Below the pieces are notes generated by a model. The model did no database searches and was not told where the DNA came from. It saw nothing but the letters and a program-made list of their open reading frames with translations. From Aureobasidium sp. EXF-3400 (lineage: Eukaryota > Ascomycota > Dothideomycetes > Dothideales > Saccotheciaceae), in NCBI GenBank assembly GCA_024195585.1, contig SWBL01000084.1:1-64000 (forward strand): a DNA stretch of 64,000 bases, given 5' to 3'. Position 1 is the stretch's first letter, and every line of letters begins with the position of its first letter. Position numbers and translations under genes: made by a program. This document shows, piece after piece, positions 31,194 through 43,476 of the stretch.

Positions 31194-33501
31194 TCAGTCA
31201 ACTTGTTCAGAAGACTCATGCACATGCATACTCTTCGACCCATCAGTCACTGCACTCGTTCCATTTGCAACGGGCACCTTCTTCTTCTTGACAGGACGTT
31301 TTTTCTTGACACCCATACTGAGCGGTGCCTCCTTGATCCAGCGGCAGATTGCTTCGGCCCTTTCAGTTGAGATCGGATACTCCTTACCATCATCTTGTGC
31401 CCAGCGTTTGTGGACAGGGGCGCGATTGCCGTTTACATCGTGCAAAGGCCCACTCAAGCCTTCTTCGTCCTCCATCGCTCTACGTTCGCGAGCACGGACG
31501 GCTTTTTGAAAGGTCTCTTCGTCGACTACGCGCTCATCGCCCATGGCCTCAACGATTGCCTCTCGCTTTCTACGCTCATGCTTCTGTTCCTCTGTCTCTG
31601 TGGTGCTGTATTTGGCGGTTACCGTACCGTTCTGCGCACCTACTGTAGCATCTGACTCTGACTGTGGCTGAGAAGCCAGAGGAGCTGGTTGACATAGAAC
31701 TTGCCAGGGTTTCGACAACCCAATCCAGTTGTTGGCACGTCGCAAAACCTCGATCCAATCAGCCCTTGCTGGTGAGCGAGCGGCCTGGAAGATGGGATAG
31801 CCATCTGCGAGACGTGCGAGACGAGCAGCGTTGTGAGCGTGTCTTAGAAGCTCAGTCGGTGAAGTCTGGATAAGGGCGTGGGCCAGCAGTATTGAATGTA
31901 GAGCATCGGTAAGAAGAGGATGATATGTGATGGCTTCATGGTTGCTCACCGACATTGGGCTCTCGTCTAATCTCGTGTTCTCAGGAATGGGAAATACTGG
32001 AAGATCGGATAGCGGCTTCTCGGCAAATAGAGCTGAAGCAGGATAAACTTTGCGATGGGGAATTCGAGGCCATCCATTTGCATCCCACTCCAAGCCAGAA
32101 TCCGAGGTTTGAGTTGATTGATGCGAAAAGAGAGAGCTTACCGTAGGGCTACTTCTTCCCGAAGATGAGTGGCTGTTCCATTCTAGCAAGCGATTGCGAT
32201 GGATGGTCGTCTGTTTGTTGTCGTTCATCAGATCGTTAATCCTGCGGGTGATTTCGTCGATAATCTCCACAGGTAGGCCAGGCGTATAATCGAAGTAACC
32301 AAGAAAAGCAAGATAGTCTTTGAGGGCTCTCTTCGCGTTAGTTTTGACAAGTTTACGCGCATCCAGTCTAGCCTGATGAGCCTCTTTTTCTTGCGGTGAC
32401 ATGGGAACCTTATCACCATTCTCGTCCTTGGATCGCGCTTCTTTCAGGCCATCCAGAGCAGCGTGAACGTTCTGACATGCAATGCTGAGGTAGACACCGG
32501 CTCGATTGAACAACATTTGCTGTTCCAAACTGCTCGGTTGATCCTCTTCTTTCAATTGTGGCACTTGCCTCCAATCCCTACCGTTCTTGTTCCAACGCTC
32601 TTGCTCTTCTTTGTAGTGTTTTGCCAATACCAGCTGATCAGTGCCAGGTCTGTGCATCTTCTTGAGCTCTTGTGCTATCCTGAGCCCGAGCGTCAAATCA
32701 CTCGCGGCTCCTTCGAACTGACCCTTGAATATCTGCACGAGCGCGCGAGTGCGCAATGGGGCGCCTTGCTTTTCCCAAGGTAAATTCAAGATGACATCGT
32801 CTAGGGGCTCCAATGGTGTGTACTGCTCCATCATCCTAGAAGGAATCTTTTCGTGGAAAAAATGAACATATTTAGCTTCTGTGTCGGTCTGATCGCGCCT
32901 GAGAACGTGTAGAGCAACTTCTTCGAGAGAAGACGTGGATTGCATGGTCGCAACACTGGTAGCAACCTCATCCAATGCATAGGCTTTGGACAACAATCGT
33001 GCAGCCTTTTGACGTATCTTGTATATTCGTTCCTTGCTCATCTTGGGGGCTTGTGGTCCACCTTGTCCAAAAGGATCCAGATAATTGAATGAGGCGTTCG
33101 TGGCAGTGGTCGACATTCCGTTAGAAGCGCGTACGGCGTCTTCTGTTGCTTCGTCGATTGCGCGTCGAATCTTGACTACATCATAGAAGACAGCCGGGTC
33201 AATCAGCCTCGGTAGTGGTTGTGTGTAGTTCTGGTGAGCGAGCGAATCCAGAATCTCGGGTGGTAGTTGTAGCCATGGGCCGTGAAAGGATGAGATATAT
33301 CGCCAGTGCCTGTGTGCAACAAGTCAGCCATAGCTTCAAAGAGCAGAGGACCAGGGCCAGAGCGTCGAAGGGAAACAGATTAGCAGACGAGACGACACCT
33401 ACTCACTTGTTACGGCATATGATCAAAGAAGATGCTGAAGATGCGCCGGACGCAGCATTGCGCTGACCGTTTTGCGCATTTGCGCCCTTCTTGTTTGCCA
33501 T
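31194..33501 (-). CDS. conserved fungal protein of unknown function
   Basis: Two exons, 33501-33407 and 33309-31194; 736 residues. The N-terminus is the most family-like part: MANKKGANAQ..., ICRNKHWRYISSFHGPWLQL and PPEILDSLAHQNY, then FYDVVKIRRAIDEATEDAV. Further on it is largely helical (ERIYKIRQKAARLLSKAYAL, QQMLFNRAGVYLSIACQNVH), with a possible TPR-like helical array and a C-terminal HNAARLARLADGYPIF segment. It ends in a Lys-rich tail (KKKRPVKKKKVP) that could be nuclear targeting. I recall this N-terminal pattern as widespread in filamentous ascomycetes but know no tested function. Splicing joins AA|G to give the Lys before HWRY. Confidence 0.85.
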
Positions 33502-35840
33502 AGTGCTACAGCAAATAACAAATACGCGTTAAGGCATGGTTGTGTGTCGGAATGTTTGGAATAAAATGTTAACCGAAAGCAATGGCTAGAAAATGATGCG
33601 GCTTCACCCGCCAAGGTCGACTCGGACTCGACTTGGGAAGGAGCTCCCTTGCATGTGAAAGGAGCATCATCTCCTGGAAGCTTTGCTCACGATGGCACGA
33701 CACTTGCTGGTTTGTGTCAACAAGAAAGGACGAAGCTTTGTTGCGAAAGCAAATGCATCGCATACACACGATAAGATACACGTCACAGGGACAAGAATGT
33801 CAGAAAGAAGTGGGTAGTTGAATTGATCGCTACAAAGCACTGATAGCACAATATATTGGCAAGGAATAGTCATGTATTGGAATGTTGCTCATCTTGGTTT
33901 CCGCTCGACTGGCGTACTCATCTTCAGCACCGCGTAAAGGTGTGAGAGCATTCGCTGAAGTGATTTTTTAGACAGGTTGACTCCTGTGCGACCGCATGTG
34001 TCCAGACTGATCGGAGTCAACGACTCACTGTTAAGTCGGCTGGCGCGTCTCATCAACACTCAGCCGCGGACCCTTCAAGAGAGTCAAACGCTGGCTATAA
34101 CGAGGTCGGATAATCAAAGCCTGTATACCTCGAGCGAGATTCAAAAGGAAGCGGGCAGCGGGCAAGACCACCGCCACAGCACATTCTCCTGTCTCTCGTC
34201 GCCGGTAGGAACAGCTCTATCTTTGCATTTCTTGCATTGACGTATTTGGAGTGTCATGGCTCTGCTCTCTCGTCGTGTCGAAGGATGATCGTCTTCGCGA
34301 GAGGCGACCCAGCATGACCACTCAATTATTGGATCGGGGAGGGCAAGCCTAGCTCGCAACCGTCAACCCTTGTCCTTAGGCGAGGACAGGCCAGTACGCC
34401 GGCAATCTCCAGATGATACGCAATCATGGGGCCAAAAGCGCAAGTTTCTCCTGTCCTCTGAAATCTTTGTCGGAAGCAAACAAACAAGTGGTCAACCTGC
34501 GTTCTGCTCTCCGAGACCAATATCGGGCATAACAACCCTTCCAGGCATTCAAGCCTCTGGCACGACGGCCGCATCGGGTATGACAACCCTCGAGGCATTC
34601 AAGCCCTCAGGCACAAAGCCCGGTCTCTGTGTTGCATGTCTGGTACAGCGACTCGTAAACTGCCTGAACGTCTTCAGGCAGGAGAAACAGGGGCGTCGAG
34701 GCCGCTCAAACTTTCGAGTGGTCCGCAGAAAGAGGTCCTCCAAGAAGGCGTTGAACACCAAGAATCGTCAATTTTCTCGAGTCCTGTCGCACAAGGACAA
34801 AGCCAACGATTCTTCGCAACAGCGTTGCTAACTTTCTCGTCGAGGTTTTCTCGCGCGGATCGCGTCCGGCCGATAGTCGTCCTCTGACGGTGACCTTCAT
34901 ACGCCGGGCTAGAGTAGAGCACGAATACTCATTCCACAGGCGTCCTCTCAGGTAATTCTTTTCCGGCGCATGCGTCCTCCATCTCCCCGGGCGTTTAAGT
35001 GAGATCCGAATCTCAACACTTCGCAACGCAATAAAGACAGGTTCGCATGCGCGAAGAGGAAAGAGAGATGTCGCGAAGCGGGAACGCAGGGGAACTTGTA
35101 CTCGGCTGCTCGAGCCAGCACAGACCTTCCCAGCCACCAGCCTCTGGAGTCTTGAACTTAACAACCATCCATTGCGATAACAAAATGTGTGATGCTCTTG
35201 CGACACACAAATTGGTGCATAGTAGAATAGGGCATACTAATCTTGACATGCTCTCGAATAAAAAGAAGAACAAGAAGACGTGTGTTCAGCTTAGATAAAA
35301 TCTTGAACAGAAAAGCTAATCCTACTCGTACATAAGTGGATGGAGAAGTGGAAGTTGAGACAAAGCAGGCTGCCATTCTTGTTGCTCAGAACTACATCGA
35401 GGATTAGATCACCGACTCTCGAAACATTGCAGAAAATATATCTGGGTGCAAAGATGGATAGATACTCAGTGAGGATGTGCGAATGGTGAACAGCGTGCGG
35501 GAAGAGCAAAGCACCACAGCCATAACTTGTTCCGCTTACTGACAACTGTATCGAAATACATATGCATTCAGTCAGCAAGCGTATGTCCGCTGTACATCTT
35601 TCAGATATCATTTTCACTGTCTTTCGGTGTTCATCTTGTGCTCGCGTGAGAAAGGAAATGGTTGTGACAGCCAAAAGTGAGGATGGTAAGCTCGGACCAA
35701 CGGCGCCAAGAACCCACACAGCTCGCTTGGCTTTCTGAATTTTGGCCTTTCTTTGCAAACAGGTCCAATCCGTTTGAAGTGACGACCAGCGACGACGACA
35801 ACTTCCCTTCGACACCCGTCAATCCAGTTATTTCGCCAAA
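33502..35840. other. intergenic, divergent promoters
   Basis: 2.3 kb between the 736-residue gene and RPL9. Contains a degenerate 51-bp tandem repeat (34522-34623) within a plus-strand frame at 34370-34831 that I cannot confirm as a gene. No RNA genes recognised. The last ~100 bases are pyrimidine-rich, as usual before ribosomal protein genes. Confidence 0.4.
34522..34623. repeat. degenerate 2 x 51-bp tandem repeat
   Basis: Unit 1 at 34522-34572 and unit 2 at 34573-34623 both begin ATCGGG and share ACAACCCT and AGGCATTCAAGCC. The period of 51 is a multiple of three; in the plus frame it gives GITTLPGIQASGT and GMTTLEAFKPSGT, so it may come from a short repeated protein, living or dead. Confidence 0.75.
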
Positions 35841-36597
35841 ATGAAGTACATTCACTCGAAGGAGACCCTCACCATCCCCGACGGTGGTACGTTTGCGCTT
35901 GCGAAGGAGGCCCTTGAGAAAAGAGAGAGGGACACCGAGAAATGAGAGCGCTTTGGACTGACTCCCAGCGCAGTCAAGGTCGAGATCAAGACCAGAAATG
36001 TCACCGTCACTGGCCCCCGTGGTACCCTCGAGAAGTCGCTCCAGCACTTGGCTGTCTGCTTCTCGCACCCCGAGAAGAACATCATCGACATTGAGATGCA
36101 CCACGGTGCCCGCAAGAACGTCGCCGCTCTCCGCACCGTCCGCACCATCATCTACAACATGATCGTTGGTGTCACCAAGGGCTACAAGTACAAGATGCGC
36201 TACGTCTACGCCCATTTCCCCATCAACGTCAACCTCGAGAAGAACAACGAGACTGGCCGCATGGAGGTTGAGATCAGAAACTTCTTGGGCGAGAAGCTCG
36301 TCCGCCGTGTCGTCATGGCCGATGGTGTCGAGGTTGAGGCTTCCAAGAACGTCAAGGATGAGCTCCAGCTCACCGGCAACGACCTCGAGAAGGTCTCGCA
36401 ATCCGCTGCCGACATCCAGCAGATCTGCAGAGTCCGCAACAAGGATATCAGAAAGGTGCGCCTACCTCTACCTCTGTCTTGCGCATCCTCTACGGCTGTC
36501 GCACCGCAACACTCGGAACACGCCCGGCTAACATACCCTACAGTTCTTGGACGGTCTTTATGTCTCGGAGCGTGGCAACATTGTCGAGGACCTTTAA
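35841..36597 (+). CDS. RPL9: 60S ribosomal protein L9 (uL6)
   Basis: Three exons, 35841-35886, 35974-36455 and 36544-36597; 193 residues, the normal eukaryotic length. Start MKYIHSKETLTIPDGVKVEI, then VTVTGPRGTLEKSL, HHGARKNVAALRTVRTIIYN and MIVGVTKGYKYKMRYVYAHF, and a short last exon FLDGLYVSERGNIVEDL. Structural component of the large subunit near the GTPase-associated region. Introns are 87 and 88 nt. Codon bias is strong (C-ending codons), as expected for high expression. A long minus-strand frame lies opposite but is a mirror of this codon bias. Confidence 0.98.
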
Positions 36598-37088
36598 GCG
36601 AAAACTTGTTTCATCAACTTTGGCGAAAGACGGATCAGGGGACTTTGCTGCACTATGGGCTGCGTAGCGCTTCAATGAAAACGGGCAAATTTTTCGCGGA
36701 CCAAAATTTCATTAACGACTTCAAAAAAGAAAAAGACTCCTTGTTCTGTTCACTGAACGTCTCATCCTATACCCGCCCAAACTCGAGCGCCCAGAAGTGC
36801 TTTGAATTATTTCGTACTCGTTCGATACCGAAAACTACGCCTTATAGACACCCAGATCCCGTTCGATGCACAACAGCAGATGCTCGCTTTGCGCCTGATG
36901 TATCCTCCTGTACATGGTCTTTTAAGAAGGAACTGATACCCCTCCCATTTTCTTGCTTCTAAACCCCTGACCCAGTGATATCTGCCAAAAATTGTGCCTC
37001 CCATGCCCAAATAAGAAAGATTGTCGAATGACATTAAATAAACAAAAGGTATTTACTCTACCTTGACTTTTCAGGCTGTGTCAATAAT
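36598..37088. other. intergenic, convergent gene ends
   Basis: 3' regions of RPL9 and the glutaredoxin gene. No feature recognised. Confidence 0.5.
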
Positions 37089-38031
37089 TTAGCTTCTGAA
37101 CTTGACGGCTGCCTTTGGCTCGGCCTTTGACACCTCCATGATGCGCTTGCCTCCCAAATCCTTGATCTGCTGGATCAGCTTGTCATTCTCATGCATGCTT
37201 GCAACATCGTCGCCTCCACCAATGCTCTTTCCATTGATCAAGACGTTAGGAACTGTGCGTCTGCCTGTGGTCTTCAGAAGAGCCGCTTGCAGTTGAGGAC
37301 CCAAAGGATGAAGGTCGAGCTCTTCAACGTAAGGGGAAGGCACGATGTTGTACTGATCAAGCAAGATAGCCTTTGCCTTCTTCGAGTAGGGACAGTAGCT
37401 CTTGGAGAAGATGACGACTGTATGCACCCGTTAGCAAATATCAATGTGACGTGTATGGTCTAGACGTACTCGGACTCTTCTTCAAGATGGAATTCAATTC
37501 AACCTCGACCTTGTGTTCTTCCTCAGTCTCGTCGGGATCGGCGGCTTGTGCAGGTTGTGCTCCTGTGTTTCCAACCTTTGCCACACCGTCGTCCTTCAAG
37601 CCCTTCTCTCCCTTGATCATCTTCCTGCCGGCAACGCTCTTCTCGCCGGCATCGACAACTCCGTGGACGGCATCTTTGGCACCCTCCTTTACGGTATCGG
37701 CAACCTTTTGCGCTTTCTCGGCAGCCTCCTCGACGTCGACGGCGAATGGCTTCTGGTCCTTTCCAACCTTCTGGCCGGGAACGGCAGCAAGATCGGGATC
37801 GCGGATGTTGGCGGCTTCTTTCTCCTTCTCTGCGGCCTTCTCTTTCTCGGCGATGATTTGGTGGTTCTCTAGGTCCAGAGCTTCCTGGTGCTTTACGTTC
37901 AGGGCATTTGCTGTGTTTGTATAGAAGGGACTTGATCGCGTCGATGCGGCAGCTGAAGAAAGATAGATGAAACTGAGGACGGCCAGAACTGCCAGTAGGG
38001 CAAAGACCTTGACCCGGCGTTGCGAAGGCAT
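37089..38031 (-). CDS. membrane-anchored CPYS glutaredoxin (Grx6/Grx7-like)
   Basis: Two exons, 38031-37470 and 37417-37089; 296 residues. Residues 1-8 are basic (MPSQRRVK), then one hydrophobic segment at about 9-27 acts as a signal anchor. A long charged stalk (about 30-185), rich in Glu, Lys and Ala (AEKEKAAEKEKEAANIRD), leads to the glutaredoxin domain: IVIFSKSYCPYSKKAKAILL, TVPNVLINGKSIGGGDD. The active site CPYS has a single Cys, as in yeast Grx7; yeast Grx6/7 sit in the ER/Golgi lumen and affect glutathione-linked redox balance. The stalk is much longer than in the yeast proteins (203-231 residues in total). The intron falls just before the glutaredoxin domain. Confidence 0.9.
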
Positions 38032-38963
38032 GGTCAGGTGCTCGAGTTGGTATCAGTTGGATGCTGCACCAGATTGATGGGAAACAAAAAGCACTCGATG
38101 ACCCGAGTAGTGATGATGGTAGGCGACAAGCTCTTCGATTACAAAACAGAGTGAGGAGCAGTCGTTGTCTGCGCCAATGTCGTGCAACGGCGGGCAGCTC
38201 AAGTCGCCGAGGCGACCCCCTGATTGGGTTGTCGAACCCCTTCTCCACACTCTTTTTGCTTTCGTACAAGCTGAAAGCAGCTCCTTCTCCTTGATCCTAC
38301 ATACATGCCATCTCGTACCATGTCCAGGGTTTCATCTTCAGGAGGAAAGCCTTGGTCATGGGAATTTCAGGCGGCTGCATCGAGGGTGCGAGAGCCTCCC
38401 CGTTGTACGGATCCAGGGTCTTGTCTATTGGCGATCCACCACCATCACCCCTCTAACCAACTGCACGCGCTGCAGAGCTGACCTGCTTCATGTACACCGC
38501 CCGATTCGATACAGAATGCATCTCACACCGGCCGCCGCTGACATGTGCTCTATGCCCCGCCGATAACTATCCGTATGTCTTTGTAAGTCGCTTTACTTAT
38601 GGCGATCCTCCATCCAACCCCAAACGTCTTGTCTAGTCTATTGTATCGTGCGCGATTTTTCTGCTTCACAAACAAAACACCTGCGGATAGTTATCGCACT
38701 GCCACCACCCATCACCACTGCGGCATTTTTCTACAACCACTGTCACAACACTGAATCCACCTCTCACATACTATTCGGTAATTTTGCTGTGCCTCCCACG
38801 TGCCCATGCTGTAACCAGATTTGAAATTCGATCGTTACCTTGGATTCCGGTTCGAGGCTTCTTCAGCTTAAGTAGGTGATCGACCTGCATTCCTTGGATT
38901 TTTTGTTGTCTTGTCCATTTCTTGCTTTGTGATACCAATATCCGTGCCTGTGTACCTCGATCA
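38032..38963. other. intergenic, divergent promoters
   Basis: Between the glutaredoxin and HAK transporter genes. No coding exon, repeat or RNA gene recognised. Confidence 0.45.
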
Positions 38964-41727
38964 ATGAGCGAGAACTGCCACGTACGCTTTGACGACAAGA
39001 CTCTTCAGAGAGAAATGACCAAGGAGTCTGTGACTTCGCGCAAGAAGTCGGTCGCCGAAAAGGAAGCTGAAATTGAGTCCGTCTGGTCTGATGAACCGTA
39101 TGGTTTGGAAGAGCGCGACTTCAAGAAGAAACAGGTTTGATATCGTCGTATACGAAGATCGTGAGCCTTACTGACCAGCGTAGACTTTCAAAGGCTGGAC
39201 TCTACTCTATCTTGCATATCAGTCAACGGGTGTGATCTATGGAGATATCGGTACCAGTCCTCTGTATGTTTACTCATCCACATTTACCTCTGAGCCCTCG
39301 AAGGACGACCTTCTCGGTGCACTCTCGTTGATCATTTGGACATTGACTTTGATCGTCACGTTCAAGTATGTTTTGATTGTCCTGTCCGCCGATGATGAAG
39401 GTGAAGGAGGCACCTTTGCTATATGTAAGCTATAATATGTCGCCCTACACGTGCACACCCCTTCTGACTCTGATGCTAGATACCCTCTTGTCCCGCTTTG
39501 TGAGTCTGACGCGACCGAGCAAGAGACTTTGACGCAGCCTAACCGTCAATCCAGAGTGATATAATGAAAAGAGATCCCCGAACATACCATGCCATCAAGA
39601 TGGGAAGACATCCGAACGCTGAGCTTCCCAGGCAAAGTCGCAGCATCAGGAATTGGCTCGAAAAAAGCAAAGTCGCACATGCAATCTTGAAGATACTGGC
39701 TGTGTTTGGTGTGAGTCTGATCATCGCAGATGGTATCCTCACACCCGCACAATCTGTGCTTGGAGCCATTCAAGGATTGACAGTAGTCGACGCGAACATT
39801 GGTAGCCCAACCATCATTGGTGTCAGCTGTGCCATTCTCGTTTTGCTGTTTCTTCTGCAGCCTCTCGGCATTCAAAAGCTGGCGAGTTGCTTTGCTCCGA
39901 TCGTCATCATTTGGCTTCTGTTCAATGCATCGTTCGGTATCTATGTAAGTCTTTCTCATCTCATATACTCAAAGCCAGCCTTCTAACCAATCTTGAAGAA
40001 CCTTGTCATGCACGACTGGACTGTCCTGAAAGCCTTCTCTCCCTACTTTGCAGGCCTGTACTTCATGGGCCTCAAAAAGGACGGATGGCTATCGCTTGGT
40101 GGTATCCTGCTCTGTTTTACAGGTGTAGAGGCTCTCTTCGCCGATCTAGGAGCTTTCAGCAAGCGGTAAGCCTCGAATATACTCAATCAAAACAAGTCAT
40201 GTCTGACAATCAACAGCGCTATACAGATTTCGTGGCTTTGCCTTACCTTCCCTTGCCTTCTCCTGGCATACATCGGGCAAGCAGCATACATTTCGCGGAC
40301 TCCCTCGGCATACGCAAATCCATTTTTCGAGACTGTGCCTCCAGGCATGTTCTATCCGTCGCTTGTCATTTCGATTCTCGCTGCCATTGTTGCTTCTCAG
40401 GCGCTCATTACCAGCACTTTCCAATTGCTGATTCAACTCATGCACTCTTCCTACTTCCCACAGATCAAGGCTATATACACTAGCTCCGCCTTCCACGGGC
40501 AGGTATACATCCCTATAGCTAATTGGCTTATGATGATCGGCACAGTCATAGTCACTGCTGTTTACAGCAACGTAAGCATACTATTATCTTCAAGGAAAAG
40601 GACACAGACAACTAACATATTCATAGACCACCAAGCTCGGTCATGCCTACGGTGTCTGTGTCATCCTCGTCACGTTTATAACAACAAATCTGGTGACCCT
40701 CGTGGCCTTGATCGTCTGGAAAACGAACCCTTTCCTCGTCTTTGCCGTATGGCTGCCTCTTGTCACCCTTGACGGTCTCTACCTCTCCTCGGCTCTGACA
40801 AAGGTTCCTGATGGCGCTTGGTTTACCCTCCTCCTTGCCATTCTTCTCGCCTCCTTCTTCAGTCTCTGGCGCTTTGGCAAGGAGAAACAATGGGCCACCG
40901 AAGCCAAGAACCAAGCCCAGCTTTCCGAATTGGTCGTTTACTCGTCCAACAATCTCTCTTCTTCCACCGCCACCCCTGACACTCTAGCCAAAAAGAGCTT
41001 CCATCTCTCTTGGCGCCACGGCGGTGGTGAATTGACAGAAACAAAAGGAATGGGTATTTTCTTCGACAAGGCTGGAACCGACATCCATGTCCCCCAGGTC
41101 TACGAACACTTTATCACAAAGTTTGAAGCGCAGATGCAGGTGGTTGTTTTTTTGCACCTTCGTGCATTGTCTGAGCCTCATGTCCATGAAGAGGAGCGTT
41201 ACACCATTGCTCGTACGCCTCTACCGAATGTCTATCGCATGACTATCCGATATGGCTACATGGACAGAGTAGTAACTCCCGACCTGAGCAAACTCGTATA
41301 CGAGCAAGTGAGAATGGCCATTGTGCGAGGCACAGTGATCAACAGACCCAACCCCACAGTCCCAGAGACCGTCATCCAAAATCTTCCCAACACTCTTCGC
41401 GAAGATGGAGATATGGATCCACATGTCACCGCCACCATCACTACTTTCGCTCCCGAAGTCGAGGTTGGTGTTGATGAAACCCACACTTCTGGAGCTACGG
41501 CTTTGGTAACTTCGCGTCGTTTGCGTGCTTTGGATGATGCGTTCAAGTTGCAAACACTGTATCTTGTTGGAAAGCAGCAGTTGAGGGTCTACGAGGATAC
41601 ATCCATAGTCAAGAAAGCCTTACTAGAGGCTTTCCTTTTCGTCAGAGAGAACACTCGCGCCAAGGTTGCACAACTCGACGTGCCAGTGGAGAAGTTGGTC
41701 GAGGTTGGTTTTGTTGGTGAGATGTAA
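38964..41727 (+). CDS. HAK1: HAK/KUP-type potassium transporter
   Basis: Seven exons: 38964-39134, 39184-39424, 39480-39499, 39555-39944, 39999-40165, 40217-40571, 40627-41727; 814 residues. The third exon is only 20 nt and is required for the family sequence FAIYTLLSRFSDI. Landmarks: [20 protein letters not shown] (the GDIGTSPLY signature), [35 protein letters not shown], and a 12-helix core to about residue 560. A cytosolic C-terminal domain of ~250 residues follows. Such proteins mediate high-affinity K+ uptake with H+ at the plasma membrane. Length and order match fungal Hak1. All exon phases agree. Confidence 0.95.
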
Positions 41728-42323
41728 GGGTTGTTTTGAAAATGTGTTGTGCATAGTCATGAATTCACGAAGGACATGATGTAAATAAAGAGGCCTATGT
41801 CACAAGCAATGGACTGTCAATTCAATTTACCTATCTTGTGGTGTCTGTTGATCATATTTTGCCGCAGGCTTGGAAAGGACGCAGATTTGACCAGGGTCAC
41901 CCCTCCGGCATGAACTGACGAGAGGTCAACGACATTATCTTGCCTCCTAGTAGACATTCCAGCTATACAGTATACTTGATGCGTTGCTCAGGTCATTTAG
42001 TACGTTCAGTAGTCTTCTGCTGGCAGGGTGTCACCAGATGCGCCTGTGGAATAACAATTGTTGTTTTCACGCCTCGTCTCCCAGGACGTGGACTGAGGCA
42101 TAAACGTTACGACACCATCTTCTAGGTTGGTCATCGAATGCATGGGAATACTACTGCATCAATTTTGGTAGCGAGAGCAATGAAAATGTGTGCATTGTAT
42201 GACAGTACGAGCAGCATTCGTCTTTCTAAGTTACATGCGTGAAAAACCTCAAGCTGAAAAGTAAAGCGCTAGTGTACAAGTATGCAGGTGTATGATCTGA
42301 TCTCAGACCTTTGAGACGACCCC
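41728..42323. other. intergenic, convergent gene ends
   Basis: 3' regions of HAK1 and the coiled-coil repeat protein. Nothing recognised. Confidence 0.45.
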
Positions 42324-43476
42324 TCAGAGGTTGCTGTACTTGTCCATGTTGGAGATGACGGGCTCATCGACCTCAGCCATGGGAGTGTGGGTAGCCATGT
42401 CCATGTCCATGTCCATCTCATCATCTCCACTGAAGTTCATGCCAGCATCACCACCGTGTCCAGCCGAAGTAGTGTAGTTGGTGTCCTGATCATTGAGGTA
42501 TTCGTCAATGTCCACGGGGTTGGTGTCGGACTCAAAGGGAACTGTGTTCTGGTCCAGGAACGGCACCGGGACATAGGCGCCAATGTCAGTGGCGGGGTGA
42601 GCGTCGGAGTCAGAGTGAGCCGTGTTCTGGTTCAAGAAGGGCACTGGGGCATAGGCACCATTGTAGGTGTCGAGGGAGTAGTCGTTCTGGAAGGTTCCAG
42701 TAGGAGCATGGAACAAGTTGGCAGGAGCGATGTGACCAGCAGGAGTGATGAAGGGATCCTCCGTAACGAACCCGGTTGGGGCGTCGTGGGACTCAGCCAT
42801 GCTTGTCTCTTCATGGTCCTCGATGCTTTCAACGACTCCGTTGCTGTCGTGGATGTTGCTAGCAGGTGATTGGGACTTGATGTCGTCGAGAGCGGGGCTA
42901 GCGGCAACATCGGTGGGATCGGTAGGCACAATAGTGCTGTTTCCGTTCATCTTGACATCACCGTTGGTCATCTGGAATGACCGTTAGCATTAACTAGGGA
43001 GGCTTGTCGCTATTGCACTTACCTCGTCGTTGGCGCCCTCAAGCTTGACTTCACTTTCTCCTGTACCCCACTTGCCATATTTCAGGCCGAACAGACGGCA
43101 ATGCTTCTCCAAGGCGATCTTCTTTTCAGTGATGACTTTCTCATTCTCCTCAATTTGCTTGGCGGTAGTCTCAGTGAGATTCTTCTTTAGTTTGGAAATC
43201 TCCTCCTGGAGCATCTGCATCTATTGTCAAGATAGTCAGCAAATGATTTGTACTGTAAAGAGTTATCTCAAGTGATGAGGGTTGCACGGATGCGAGATCT
43301 TCACGTCAGACATAACCGAAGCATTTTGAAGAAGATGCGATGGTTGAATATCCGGAGCGCGCGTTGACATAGTGTCGGTGGTTGATGTCGAGGATCTGAC
43401 TTACTTCAATGTCGTAAGTCCAAGCCGTGACATCGTGAGGCTGGATGTTCTTGACGATGGAAGCACTGGAAGACAT
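42324..43476 (-). CDS. coiled-coil protein with acidic C-terminus and 26-residue repeats
   Basis: Three phase-0 exons, 43476-43405, 43220-43023 and 42971-42324; 305 residues. N-terminus MSSSASIVKNIQPHDVTAWT; exon 2 is a coiled coil (MQMLQEEISKLKKNLTETTA through EKVITEKKIALEKHCRLFGL) ending LKYGKWGTGESEVKLEG. The C-terminal two thirds are acidic and low-complexity, with two 26-residue repeats each starting GAY-PVPFL-QNT, and a DEMDMDMDMATH stretch. No known domain recognised. The exon order is supported by matching phases and good splice sites; each of exons 2 and 3 starts with ATG, so a shorter start cannot be excluded. Confidence 0.7.
42504..42659 (-). repeat. 2 x 78-bp coding repeat
   Basis: Units 42659-42582 and 42581-42504 (minus strand) encode GAYAPVPFLNQNT... 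and GAYVPVPFLDQNT..., each 26 codons. Diverged, so an old duplication. Confidence 0.85.

Noticed and set aside
35887..35973. Possible snoRNA in RPL9 intron 1
   Set aside because: Box C/D-like fragments are present but no proper C box (RTGATGA) with matching D box and terminal stem.
35631..36401. 256-codon minus-strand frame opposite RPL9
   Set aside because: Mirror of the strongly biased RPL9 codons; its Asp/Leu/Val-rich composition is typical of such shadows.
37523..38269. 248-codon minus-strand frame overlapping the glutaredoxin gene
   Set aside because: Out-of-frame reading of the Lys/Glu-rich stalk, producing an Arg-rich shadow.
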